From Porticoccaceae bacterium (GTDB lineage Bacteria; Pseudomonadota; Gammaproteobacteria; Pseudomonadales; Porticoccaceae), in contig JAQWYJ010000135.1 in assembly GCA_029254005.1 (NCBI GenBank), positions 1 to 58,680 on the forward strand: a stretch of DNA of 58,680 bases. The letters are read 5' to 3'. How positions within the stretch are numbered: the first letter of the stretch is position 1; each line of letters starts with the position of its first letter. The position numbers were made by a program, and so were the translations under genes. Positions 28,761 to 37,555 of this stretch are shown in pieces. Below the pieces are notes generated by a model that saw nothing but the letters and a program-made list of their open reading frames with translations, made no database searches and had not been told where the DNA came from.

Positions 28761-29771
28761 ATGCTAGAAATGGTTAATGCGGTGGATGAAGTGCTAGGCT
28801 ATAGGCCGAACACCATTTCTCAGGAGATATTGTCCTCATCTAAACCATTAGTTCTCAGGGGCTTAGTCTCTGACTGGCCTTTGGTTACTCAAGCATCTAG
28901 GTCTAGTAACAGCGCAATTGAGTATTTAAAGCAATTTGATAGCGGAAAAGCGTTAACTGCTATGGTTGGCGAGCCGACTATTGACGGAAGAATTTTCTAT
29001 AATGAGGATTTAACCGATTTTAACTTTAAGTATAGCAGGATGGTTTTAGGCGACATATTTGAAAAGTTAATTGCCTACCAAAATACTAATAAGCCGCCTA
29101 TGCTATATGTAGGATCAACCAACATCGATAATTGGTTGCCCGGGTTTAGAAACCATAACGATCTAGATCTTGGACAGAATGCTCCCTTAGCTTCTATTTG
29201 GATAGGTAATCGTAGTCGCGTCGCTCCTCACTATGATTTTCCAACTAATATTGCTTGCTGTGTGGCAGGTCGACGACGGTTTACGGTATTTCCTCCAAAT
29301 CAGTTAGAAAATATGTACGTAGGACCAATTGATTTTTCTCCTGCGGGACAACCAATTAGTTTAGTGGACGTATGTGAGCCTGATTTTCAGCGTTTTCCAA
29401 AGTTCAAAGAAGCTTTAAAAGCTGCTCAGACAGTTGAACTTGAGCCGGGAGATGCCATTTTTATCCCGAGTATGTGGTGGCATCATGTCGAAGCAATGGA
29501 CGATCTGAATATTTTGGTGAACTATTGGTGGCGTAATTCTCCCAGTTTTATGGGGCCACCATTAAGTGTGTTGCAACATGCTATTTTGGGAATGCGCGAT
29601 TTGCCGGATGAACAGCGCAGGATATGGCGTGATTTGTTTGATTTTTACGTATTTAATTATTCTGAGGATTCAATAGAGCATATACCCTCTCATGCGCGAG
29701 GAGCTCTTAATCCAATGACTGAGGAAATGGCAAAACAGATTCGTAGTCTATTGATGGAAAAATTCAGATAA
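28761..29771 (+). CDS. JmjC-like cupin (cupin_8) protein, putative Fe(II)/2-oxoglutarate hydroxylase
   Basis: A 336-residue protein with a cupin_8/JmjC-like double-stranded beta-helix. The metal triad is visible: H157 and D159 in APHYDFPTN and H241 or H242 in MWWHHVEA. The basic strand GRRRFTVFPP holds a likely 2-oxoglutarate contact. Related proteins hydroxylate peptides, RNA or small molecules. The N-terminal part PLVLRGLVSDWP is typical of the family. There is no signal peptide. It lies between SapC and halogenase 2 on the same strand with short gaps, so it may oxidise the same substrate or modify a partner protein in this locus. Confidence 0.9.
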   Translation: MLEMVNAVDEVLGYRPNTISQEILSSSKPLVLRGLVSDWPLVTQASRSSNSAIEYLKQFDSGKALTAMVGEPTIDGRIFYNEDLTDFNFKYSRMVLGDIFEKLIAYQNTNKPPMLYVGSTNIDNWLPGFRNHNDLDLGQNAPLASIWIGNRSRVAPHYDFPTNIACCVAGRRRFTVFPPNQLENMYVGPIDFSPAGQPISLVDVCEPDFQRFPKFKEALKAAQTVELEPGDAIFIPSMWWHHVEAMDDLNILVNYWWRNSPSFMGPPLSVLQHAILGMRDLPDEQRRIWRDLFDFYVFNYSEDSIEHIPSHARGALNPMTEEMAKQIRSLLMEKFR

Positions 29772-29801
29772 CACAATATTCAAAATGGGGAACATAGATT
29801 A

Positions 29802-31289
29802 ATGTCACAAAACATTAAAAAAGTGGTTATTGTTGGTGGCGGTACAGCTGGCTGGATGGCCGCTGTATCTATTTCGACATTAATCGGTCGTGACCTTGAG
29901 GTGGTTTTAGTAGAGTCAGATGATATAGGTACCGTTGGTGTGGGTGAAGCGACGATACCGACTTTTTTCGCTCTTCATCAATTGTTAAAAATTAATGAGG
30001 CAGAGTTTTTATCCGAGGTTCAAGGTACGATTAAACTCGGTATTTCCTTTGAGAATTGGAAAAACAAAGGAGAGGACTATATTCACGCCTTTGGTTACAC
30101 AGGTAAGTCCTGTTGGGCTGCAGGTTTCCAGCATTTTTGGTTAAAAGGAAAAGATCTTGGTTTTAGCGAAGAATATAGTAAATATTCGCCGGAGCTAATG
30201 GCTGCCAGGCAGCATAAATTTGGGCTTTTGAAACAAAATCAGCTTAATTATGCCTACCATATTGATGCAAGTTTATATGCCAAATATCTACGAAGGTTAG
30301 CAGAGCGACAGGGTGTTGTTCGACAAGAAGGCAAAGTTGTTGAGGTTAATCAGACCGCCACCGGGAACATACAAGATGTAGTATTAGAGTCTGGCGTAGT
30401 TATTAATGGAGAATTATTCATTGATTGTTCTGGATTCAGTGGGCTATTAATCGATAAGGTTCTAGGGGTAGGGTTCGAAGATTGGTCGCATTGGTTGCCT
30501 TGTGACTCAGCAGTAGCTGTTCAAACGGAATCTGTTTCACCGCCGGTTCCTTACACGCGTTCTATCGCCAGAGACTGTGGATGGCAATGGCGGATTCCTT
30601 TGCAGACTCGGGTTGGAAATGGTTTGGTATTTAGTAGTAAATATCTGAGTGATGATGAGGCTAAAAACATACTGTTTAATAATTTAGAGGGGCGTGTTTT
30701 AACAGAGCCAAAAGTGATTAAATTTAGAACAGGACAAAGATCCCAGCAATGGAATAAAAACTGTATTGCTCTAGGGTTAGCGGGTGGATTTTTAGAGCCT
30801 CTGGAATCCACCAGTATTCATCTTATTCAGCGTGGAATTATTCGTTTGATGCAAATGTTCCCTCAAACAGAAATTACAAATGCTGACCGTGATGAGTTCA
30901 ACCGACAAATGAGTAATGAATATGAGTTCATAAGAGACTTTATCATCATGCATTATCACGTCACTGAGCGGGATGATACAGCGTTTTGGCATTACTGTCG
31001 GAACATGGAAATCCCTGAGTCACTAGACCATAGAATTCGTCTATTTAAAGAATCTGGCAGAGTTTTTCAAGCCGAAGGCGATGTTTTCGGTGAAAACAGT
31101 TGGACTCAGGTGATGTTGGGGCAGGGATTAATACCTGAACAATACCATCCAATTGTGGATATGATGAGTGACCTTGAGCTGCAGCATTTTTTGAGGTCTA
31201 TTAAGACTTCTGTGGATAATGTAGTCGGACAGCTGCCAACTCATCAAGCGTTTTTAAATGCCTATTGTCCAGTCAAAAAAACGGGATAA
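29802..31289 (+). CDS. Tryptophan halogenase-family flavoprotein 2 (intact WxWxIP)
   Basis: A 495-residue flavin-dependent halogenase-like protein. The FAD motif VVIVGGGTAGWMA is at 8-20, the GVGEATIPT motif follows, the candidate catalytic Lys is K78 in QGTIKLGISF, and the diagnostic motif WQWRIP is intact (W261-P266). All family hallmarks of a functional halogenase are therefore present, in contrast to the paralogue upstream. The substrate is unlikely to be free tryptophan given the setting beside a TonB receptor and SapC. A GGGGAA element lies 12 bases before the ATG. It is the last gene of the five-gene receptor locus. A flavin reductase partner is not seen in the window. Confidence 0.93.
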   Translation: MSQNIKKVVIVGGGTAGWMAAVSISTLIGRDLEVVLVESDDIGTVGVGEATIPTFFALHQLLKINEAEFLSEVQGTIKLGISFENWKNKGEDYIHAFGYTGKSCWAAGFQHFWLKGKDLGFSEEYSKYSPELMAARQHKFGLLKQNQLNYAYHIDASLYAKYLRRLAERQGVVRQEGKVVEVNQTATGNIQDVVLESGVVINGELFIDCSGFSGLLIDKVLGVGFEDWSHWLPCDSAVAVQTESVSPPVPYTRSIARDCGWQWRIPLQTRVGNGLVFSSKYLSDDEAKNILFNNLEGRVLTEPKVIKFRTGQRSQQWNKNCIALGLAGGFLEPLESTSIHLIQRGIIRLMQMFPQTEITNADRDEFNRQMSNEYEFIRDFIIMHYHVTERDDTAFWHYCRNMEIPESLDHRIRLFKESGRVFQAEGDVFGENSWTQVMLGQGLIPEQYHPIVDMMSDLELQHFLRSIKTSVDNVVGQLPTHQAFLNAYCPVKKTG

Positions 31290-31299
31290 ACAGCTTACC

Positions 31300-31668
31300 A
31301 TGAATCAAAAAAATGTATTTGGTGAAACCATTGAAATCTGTTGTAGCAATCCATTAACAGGATATTTTCGCGACGGTTTCTGTCATACGAGTGAATATGA
31401 CCGAGGATCTCATACGGTATGTGCGATTATCAGTGAGGAATTTTTAGTTTTTTCTCATTCTCGAGGAAATGATTTAACAACGCCAAGACCTGAGTTTGAA
31501 TTTCCTGGACTCAAACCGGGACAGTCTTGGTGTTTATGCGCGGGTCGATGGCTTGAGGCTCATGAAGCGGGTTTTGCTCCCAAGATACATTTGCAAAGAA
31601 CTAATAGTGAAGCACTCAACATTGTGCCTATGAAGTTGTTAAAGCAATATGCGGCGGATCTAAATTAA
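31300..31668 (+). CDS. DUF2237-family protein
   Basis: A 122-residue protein from ATG 31300; an earlier ATG at 31258 would overlap the halogenase and adds residues foreign to the family. The DUF2237 pattern is strong: NVFGETIEICCSNPLTGYF, then GSHTVCAIISEEFL, RGNDLTTPRPEF and WCLCAGRWLEA. Several conserved cysteines and histidines suggest a metal or redox centre, but the function is unknown. It follows the halogenase by ten bases and is probably in the same transcript. A methyltransferase gene follows after 21 bases. Confidence 0.88.
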   Translation: MNQKNVFGETIEICCSNPLTGYFRDGFCHTSEYDRGSHTVCAIISEEFLVFSHSRGNDLTTPRPEFEFPGLKPGQSWCLCAGRWLEAHEAGFAPKIHLQRTNSEALNIVPMKLLKQYAADLN

Positions 31669-31689
31669 TGTAAAAACAGGAGAACAGTA

Positions 31690-32310
31690 ATGAGTCTCTA
31701 TGATAAGTATATTTTACCCAGCCTTTTAAATTGTGTCTGCGGCAGTAAGCCAATTAAATATCAACGTCAAAAAGTTGTGCCTCAGGCCGAGGGTCTAGTA
31801 TTAGAAGTCGGCATAGGTTCTGGTTTGAATTTACCTTTCTATGATCAGCGCAAAGTTACTTCTATAATTGGGCTTGACCCCTCACCAGAACTTAATGCTA
31901 TGGCTCAAAAAGTAGCGCAGGAACTAGGTCTGAATGTGAACTTTGTATGTGGGAGTGCTGAATCTATCGCTCTTCCCGATGAGCATGTTGATACAGTGTT
32001 GGTCACCTACACTATGTGCACCATTCCCGATGCGTTAAGTGCAAATCAAGAAATGTTAAGAGTTTTAAAACCTGGTGGCAAAATGATATTTTGCGAACAC
32101 GGGTTGGCACCTGATGAAGCAGTTTTTAAATGGCAACATCGTATTGATCCTTTTTGGGGAAAACTAGCCGGGGGTTGTCATTTAAACAGAGATATCCCTT
32201 TGCTCATTCGATCCTCAGGTTTTCGAATAGACAGCATCGATGAAATGTACCTCCCGAGCACACCAAAATTCGCCGGCTACAACTATTGGGGTTTAGCTTC
32301 TAAAGTGTAG
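31690..32310 (+). CDS. Class I SAM-dependent methyltransferase
   Basis: A 206-residue Rossmann-fold methyltransferase. The SAM-binding motif I is LEVGIGSGLNLPFYD, the acidic motif is GLDPSPE, and later motifs VTYTMCTIPD and LKPGGKMIFCEHG fit the Methyltransf_11 (UbiE/thiol methyltransferase-like) group. The substrate is unknown. It starts 21 bases after the DUF2237 gene with an ACAGGAGA ribosome binding site, so it is probably the end of the transcript running from the halogenase genes. It is convergent with the HxlR regulator gene. Confidence 0.9.
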   Translation: MSLYDKYILPSLLNCVCGSKPIKYQRQKVVPQAEGLVLEVGIGSGLNLPFYDQRKVTSIIGLDPSPELNAMAQKVAQELGLNVNFVCGSAESIALPDEHVDTVLVTYTMCTIPDALSANQEMLRVLKPGGKMIFCEHGLAPDEAVFKWQHRIDPFWGKLAGGCHLNRDIPLLIRSSGFRIDSIDEMYLPSTPKFAGYNYWGLASKV

Positions 32311-32336
32311 TCGAGATTCTAAGCGATAAGCGCTAT

Positions 32337-33290
32337 TCATATTTTAAACTGTACTTCTGTGGCGATCAAAGGGGCACGACATTGATTGCATCGCACCTGA
32401 GCCTCAAGTGGCATGCCGCAGGTATCGTGCTGCAATAACATAGGCTGACCCTGTTGGCTCGCACACCATCGGTCGCCCCACAATAAGAGCGTTACAAAGT
32501 AAGGGAATAAATCGCGGCCTTTGTTGGTTAGCCGGTAGTCATAGCGCGGTGGATTCTGTTGGTAGGGACGCTGATGAAAGATATTTTCGGTGACTAGGTG
32601 TCTTAGCCTATCGGTTAAAATATTGGTTGCCACAGGTAATTCTTGATGAAATTCATCGAACCGACTTAAACCGTGAAAGGATAATGCAATGATATTTGCC
32701 GTCCACCGGTCCCCTAGAAGATTAATCAAATTGCGGTAAAGTGTTTTCCCTAAATGTTGATCGGTTGAGGAGGCAGACGATCGTCTACGAATTTTAGTTA
32801 CTCGTTGGTCTCTGCTAGCTCCGGGGCCTGATCGGAAACTTACCTCGTCTAAGGTTATCGCTTTATTGCAGTGCTGACACTCCATTACCGGCCAAAAATG
32901 TTGGCCACAGATGTTATGGGTTAATTGCAGTGCATCAAGGCTAGGCGTAGAAAAATACTTGCGCTCCCAGTTCATTGCCATCAAACCATTGGCATACAGT
33001 TCAATAGACTTTTTGGTAAGGTGATAAATAGGTCTTTTATTGCCATGTTTGACAATATCTTTTCGAAGACAATCCACCTTTTGTAACCAGTTGAGCCGAT
33101 CACTTAGTACACCTCGTGAGGCGCCAGTTCCCAAGAGCATGTCAGTAAATGTATTAATTCCCCAAAAAACTTCTTGGAGAATCAGTAAAGACCATTTATC
33201 ACCAATTTCATCTAGGGCACGATTGATGGAGCTCGCCTTGGTGCTTAGAGAATTTTGGGTAGACTTACCAACGGGCGGATGATGACTAAT
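32337..33290 (-). CDS. Duplicated HxlR-type regulator with two zinc-ribbon-like tails, non-standard start
   Basis: The frame encodes two HxlR winged-helix domains in tandem, each followed by a Cys motif: the first half ends around MECQHCNKAITLDEV and the second around VRCNQCRAPLIATEV. The second domain starts at LLGDRWTANIIALS. The first is complete only if translation begins before ATG 33140, because its first helices (RALDEIGDKWSLLILQE) lie upstream in the same open frame. No ATG, GTG or TTG exists between there and the in-frame stop at 33300-33302. ATT 33288-33290 with GAGAG six bases upstream is my best guess. HxlR proteins respond to aldehydes, redox state or aromatic ligands. The gene follows the carotenoid oxygenase directly. 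Confidence 0.8.
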   Translation of the reverse strand: MSHHPPVGKSTQNSLSTKASSINRALDEIGDKWSLLILQEVFWGINTFTDMLLGTGASRGVLSDRLNWLQKVDCLRKDIVKHGNKRPIYHLTKKSIELYANGLMAMNWERKYFSTPSLDALQLTHNICGQHFWPVMECQHCNKAITLDEVSFRSGPGASRDQRVTKIRRRSSASSTDQHLGKTLYRNLINLLGDRWTANIIALSFHGLSRFDEFHQELPVATNILTDRLRHLVTENIFHQRPYQQNPPRYDYRLTNKGRDLFPYFVTLLLWGDRWCASQQGQPMLLQHDTCGMPLEAQVRCNQCRAPLIATEVQFKI

Positions 33291-33308
33291 AGCGAACTCT
33301 CAGATGCC

Positions 33309-34814
33309 TTATTTCCAAAGATCTTCACCCCGGCTCCACCAGGCATGAAAACCAACAGGTACTCGATGGGGAATCTTTACCCGTGCTATGGGACCTAGAG
33401 CAATATCCTGTGCATTAAATATCTGTAATTCTGATGTCCATGTTTTACTATCTGTGACCAGGGACATGACATAACCGAGATCTTCGATACTATCGCGATT
33501 AGCTCCCCGCACCGGCGCAAAAGGTGTCTCACTTCCATATACTCCATCACCATAATCCCATTGAACATACTGCCCAGTGTCATTGTTGTATTTAACCAGT
33601 CCATTAAAGCGTAACGTGTGGCCACCCTCATGAAGAAGTGGAATGCGCTGGTGGTAGGCATATTTGGATTTAGTACCCATATACACTTGGTTGATTTTAT
33701 TGAATTCAGTGTTTAAATCATCAATGTCACCTTCTCGAACTTCACCAGTTGCTAGGTTAAAGCGCCACCGATAATTATTAGCTTCTAGGCGCATATAGGC
33801 CAGCATATGAGATAGGGCACCTTCTTTTTTCGCGGCATTAGGCATTGGATTAGTTGATCGACACCCATCCATGACAATCCAATCGCCCTCTTCCCAGCAA
33901 TTGGAAACATGTAAAATAAAGCAGGGCTCACAATCAAACCAGCGAATCTCTCTAGCGCCGCCGTAGCGAGGAATGATGCCGAAACGAGAAGGTATATTGC
34001 GATGAAAATTGAGTACGCGCATGTTGTGGTTACGTAATACTTCCATATCATGGAAAAAAGGAAGGTCGTGAAGAATAGTGTAGTTAGTCGTAAAGCCTAA
34101 ATCATGAGGTAAACGAGGTCCAGCTAGTTCGATATCGACTTCATGGCGCAAGGTGCCATTGGGATTGGCCACGCCATAGGTCATAAATGGAGCATTATCA
34201 CCATAGTCCATAAAAATTAATTCGCCAGTATCCCAGTCAATATGACTATGCGCAGACATGTTCTTTCGTGTGCGGCCTTTGACATCAAAAACACCCTTAT
34301 TTTCCAATGTTAAAGGGTTCATTTGGTATGGAATACCTGCGTTGTACCAGGTGGGCACCAAGTTTCCATTGAACATAACAATATCGGTATTACTAGTATC
34401 TTTAATGGGGAAATCTGGCAACGAATAATCGTAGGGTCCCATAACACCGGGCCATACAGCTTCGTTTTTACTTATTTCGTGTTGCAGTGCAGCAGTATGA
34501 ATATAGCTATTGCGATAAGATGCTTTTCCATCTCTGATATAGATGGCATGAACCATACCATCCCCATCAAAGGGGTGATATAGATTTTTCGGTTTGAACA
34601 TTGGATTGGGACCATTACGATAAAAAGCACCAAATAAATCATCGGGGAGTTCGCCTATAACCTCCAGCTCATTGATTTCTAGCTCGGCCGTGGTTGGTGC
34701 ATAGGCACCGTGTAAATAGGGATTATCTAGTTCATATATCCAATCTTGGGTATTTTCAAGCTGTGGTGCAGAGCCAATACATTTTTCTGTAATGTCAAAA
34801 AAATTAGTACTCAT
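33309..34814 (-). CDS. Carotenoid oxygenase-family (carotenoid/stilbene-cleaving) dioxygenase
   Basis: A 501-residue RPE65/CCD-family protein without a signal peptide. The N-terminal pattern YRNGPNPMF and FDGDGMVHAI is typical. The four iron-binding histidines are H189 in SAHSHID, H237 in LPHDLGFTTNY, H302 in LHVSNCWEE and H490 in GFHAWW. The family cleaves a C=C double bond in carotenoids, apocarotenoids, stilbenes or phenylpropenes to give aldehydes. Which applies here is open. The HxlR regulator gene follows within about 20 bases. The divergent NMO/acyl-CoA ligase/thiolase operon suggests that the cleavage products enter CoA-dependent degradation. Confidence 0.93.
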   Translation of the reverse strand: MSTNFFDITEKCIGSAPQLENTQDWIYELDNPYLHGAYAPTTAELEINELEVIGELPDDLFGAFYRNGPNPMFKPKNLYHPFDGDGMVHAIYIRDGKASYRNSYIHTAALQHEISKNEAVWPGVMGPYDYSLPDFPIKDTSNTDIVMFNGNLVPTWYNAGIPYQMNPLTLENKGVFDVKGRTRKNMSAHSHIDWDTGELIFMDYGDNAPFMTYGVANPNGTLRHEVDIELAGPRLPHDLGFTTNYTILHDLPFFHDMEVLRNHNMRVLNFHRNIPSRFGIIPRYGGAREIRWFDCEPCFILHVSNCWEEGDWIVMDGCRSTNPMPNAAKKEGALSHMLAYMRLEANNYRWRFNLATGEVREGDIDDLNTEFNKINQVYMGTKSKYAYHQRIPLLHEGGHTLRFNGLVKYNNDTGQYVQWDYGDGVYGSETPFAPVRGANRDSIEDLGYVMSLVTDSKTWTSELQIFNAQDIALGPIARVKIPHRVPVGFHAWWSRGEDLWK

Positions 34815-34964
34815 TATTCAACTCTCGCTGGTCTTTTATTAAACTATGCCTCAATATGGTCTATTTATGCAAGTAAGAAAGGTTTTTACAGCGAGCTTAT
34901 GGGTCTGTTTATTAGATCTTAAGGGCGTAACAAGTAAGATAAAGCGAGCTATAGGTACGTGCTA

Positions 34965-35870
34965 ATGTCACTTGATTATCTTCGCCTACCAGTTATTCAG
35001 GCGCCAATGTTTTTACTCTCCGGGCCAGAAATGGTGATTGCCAGCTGCCAAGCGGGCATTATAGGTTCTTTTCCTTCTCCAAATGCTAGAACTATCCAGA
35101 TATTAGAGGATTGGCTTAGTATTATTACCGATGTACTGGCCAACTGTCCTAAGGCAGCTCCCTGGGCGCTAAATCTAGTAATGCATAGATCAAACCCACG
35201 CCGCAAGGAAGATTTAAGGTTAGCTGTAAAATACCGCGCTCCTATCGTTATCACAGCTCTTGGCAGCCCCTCCGAAGCAGTCGATGCAGTGCAATCGTAC
35301 GGAGGTAAGGTCTATGCTGACGTCACTACTATAGAATTTGCTCGACGTGCTGCCCGTGCCGGAGTGGACGGGCTTGCCTTAATTTGTTGTGGCGCTGGAG
35401 GTCACACAGGTCAGTTGTCGCCCTTCGCATTCATAGATGAAGTGCGCCAGTTTTTTGAAGGTGAAATTATTCTTTCGGGTGCTATCACTAATGGCCGAGC
35501 AGTGCACGCTGCACAGGTACTTGGTGCAGACTATGTATATATGGGTACGCGGTTCATCCCTACCAACGAAAGTATGGCACAGTCAGACTACAAGGCTATG
35601 GTTGTGAACGCTAGTGGGCAAGATATTATTACCTCTGATGCGGTTACCGGTGTAAAGGCTAATTGGCTAAAGGCAAGCCTTGTCCAAGCAGGTTACGATA
35701 TCAACAACATGCCCCCTGCGGCTGACATCAATTTTCTTGAAGCTGCAGGTGATGCCAAACGTTGGCGAGATATTTGGGCGGCTGGCCAGGGAGTAGGTTC
35801 GGTCAACAGACAGCAGTCAATTGCTAAGGTCGTAGAGCAACTTAAAAATGAATATGAGGCGAGTTTATGA
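34965..35870 (+). CDS. Nitronate monooxygenase-family FMN enzyme
   Basis: About 301 residues from ATG 34965. The TIM-barrel FMN fold of the 2-nitropropane dioxygenase/nitronate monooxygenase family is shown by the N-terminal PVIQAPMFLLSGPEMV, the active-site segment ICCGAGGHTGQ with its conserved His, and the phosphate-binding GADYVYMGTRFI. Family members oxidise nitronates or act as NADH-quinone or enoyl-type reductases, so the true substrate is unclear. It is the first gene of a tightly packed operon: its stop overlaps the acyl-CoA ligase start by four bases (ATGA). It is divergent from the carotenoid oxygenase. Confidence 0.88.
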   Translation: MSLDYLRLPVIQAPMFLLSGPEMVIASCQAGIIGSFPSPNARTIQILEDWLSIITDVLANCPKAAPWALNLVMHRSNPRRKEDLRLAVKYRAPIVITALGSPSEAVDAVQSYGGKVYADVTTIEFARRAARAGVDGLALICCGAGGHTGQLSPFAFIDEVRQFFEGEIILSGAITNGRAVHAAQVLGADYVYMGTRFIPTNESMAQSDYKAMVVNASGQDIITSDAVTGVKANWLKASLVQAGYDINNMPPAADINFLEAAGDAKRWRDIWAAGQGVGSVNRQQSIAKVVEQLKNEYEASL

Positions 35871-37555
35871 TTACTTCTTCAGATCAGCGGATTAGCGATT
35901 ATCACCAAAAAGGATGGTGGGGCGATGAAACATTACATGATTTATTGGCATTACAAGCTAATAATAAACCGGACCTTCTGGCTGTTGTTGATCAACCTAA
36001 TCGCCATGAACTCACCGGTCGAAAAGCTCATCGTTTGACCTTCTCTGAGCTAGATATGGTCAGTACTAAAATAGCCTGTCAGTTGTTGGATCGAGGCATA
36101 ACACAAGGTGATTGCATTATCGTTCAGTTGCCTAATGTAGTTGAGTTAGTCATTTGTTATATGGCAATCAGTAAAATTGGTGCAATTATTTCTCCGGTTC
36201 CTGTGCAGTACGGTCAGCATGAGCTGCACCACATTAGTAAGACGCTTTGCCCTGTAGCGATAGTTTCAATGCCTTATTTTGGCAGTTTGCCCCTAGGCGA
36301 AACTGCGGCCGCTATCGCTCAAGATGAGATTCAATTACTGTTATTTGGTTCTGAGCTGGATATTGAAAGTGCTGACATGAGCGATTATCAACAACAGCTA
36401 AAGGCTTATGAGCAAGACCACCCAACGAGCGCTGATAACATAGTGACGATATGTTGGACTTCAGGTACCACTGGAACACCAAAAGGCGTTCCTCGTTCGC
36501 ACAATATGTGGATAGCAACCGCTCGTTGCTGCGCAGAGGCTGGTAATTATCAACCAGAAGATCGATTTTTAAATATCTTTCCCCTAGTTAATATGGCGTC
36601 TGTTGGAGGTTTTTTGTATCCAGCGCTCATGCTCGGGTGCAGCCTTATTTTACATCATCCCTTAGACCCTAGTCTTTATCTAACTCAACTTCAAGATGAA
36701 AAAATCACGTTCACTTTAGCACCGCCCGTGTTACTCAATCAACTTGCTAAGTCTGCTGATATGTGGAATCGATTTGATTTTTCTCACTTGCGCTCTATAG
36801 GTTCAGGATCTGCGCCTCTAGCGCCTTGGATGATAGAAACCTTTAGTCAACAATACGGGCTTGAGGTGATTAATTTCTATGGTTCTAATGAAGGTATCAG
36901 TTTATTTTGTACGCCACTGCATACTGCAGACAGTGCTATCAGAGCAGCTATGTTTCCTCGATTAGGTTGCGACATTGAGCACTTTAACTCCTTTGCAAAT
37001 AACGCAGTGCTGAGCAAAATAGTGGACACTGACAGCGGAGAGGTTATTACCGAACCTGGTAAAATAGGTGAATTATTATTTGCTGGGGCCACGGTCTTTG
37101 ATGGTTATCTAGGATCTGATAATAGTGAGTTGTTTAGTCAAGATGGTTATTTTCGCACTGGTGATTTGGTGGAAATATGTGGTGATCCTCCGTGGTTTTA
37201 CCGTATCGCTGGACGTTGCAAAGATATTATTAATCGTGGAGGCATGAAGATATCACCAACAGAAATCGATATTTTATTAGAGGGTTTTTCCAAGGTGTTA
37301 GAAGCAGCTGTGTGCGCTTATGAAGATGATCTTCAAGGTGAAAAAGTTTGTGCCTGTGTAGTTATAGAGCCTCATACACAACCACCAAGTCTTGAGGAAA
37401 TGACAAGGTTTTTGCTCGATTGTGGTTTGGCGAAATTTAAGTTGCCGCAGCGAATAGAAGTTTTTCTGTCTTTACCACGAAATCCTCTGGGTAAAGTTCA
37501 GCGTTTTGTTTTAGAGGAGCAGGTCAGTCTTAGGAATAAAGGAAATCAGCTATGA
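35867..37555 (+). CDS. AMP-forming acyl-CoA synthetase
   Basis: A 562-residue adenylate-forming enzyme. The P-loop is TICWTSGTTGTPKGVPRSH, the A8-type hinge is GRCKDIINRGGMKISPTE, and the C-terminal catalytic Lys lies in PRNPLGKVQR. It should activate a carboxylate as its CoA thioester. Sequence of the acid-binding pocket does not reveal chain length or aromaticity to me. The start overlaps the NMO stop by ATGA and its own stop overlaps the next thiolase start by ATGA, so translation is coupled. Cyclohex-1-ene-carboxylate or medium-chain acid ligases are plausible relatives. Confidence 0.92.
   Translation: MITSSDQRISDYHQKGWWGDETLHDLLALQANNKPDLLAVVDQPNRHELTGRKAHRLTFSELDMVSTKIACQLLDRGITQGDCIIVQLPNVVELVICYMAISKIGAIISPVPVQYGQHELHHISKTLCPVAIVSMPYFGSLPLGETAAAIAQDEIQLLLFGSELDIESADMSDYQQQLKAYEQDHPTSADNIVTICWTSGTTGTPKGVPRSHNMWIATARCCAEAGNYQPEDRFLNIFPLVNMASVGGFLYPALMLGCSLILHHPLDPSLYLTQLQDEKITFTLAPPVLLNQLAKSADMWNRFDFSHLRSIGSGSAPLAPWMIETFSQQYGLEVINFYGSNEGISLFCTPLHTADSAIRAAMFPRLGCDIEHFNSFANNAVLSKIVDTDSGEVITEPGKIGELLFAGATVFDGYLGSDNSELFSQDGYFRTGDLVEICGDPPWFYRIAGRCKDIINRGGMKISPTEIDILLEGFSKVLEAAVCAYEDDLQGEKVCACVVIEPHTQPPSLEEMTRFLLDCGLAKFKLPQRIEVFLSLPRNPLGKVQRFVLEEQVSLRNKGNQL

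Noticed and set aside
26377-31289. A halogenated natural-product biosynthetic gene cluster
   Set aside because: No NRPS, PKS, terpene or RiPP core enzyme, carrier protein or exporter accompanies the halogenase-like genes; the TonB receptor, SapC and cupin context points to uptake or modification instead.
33040-33282. Plus-strand ORF of about 80 residues
   Set aside because: It lies fully antisense to the first HxlR domain and has low-complexity, Arg/Ser-rich content; it is a shadow of the duplicated regulator.
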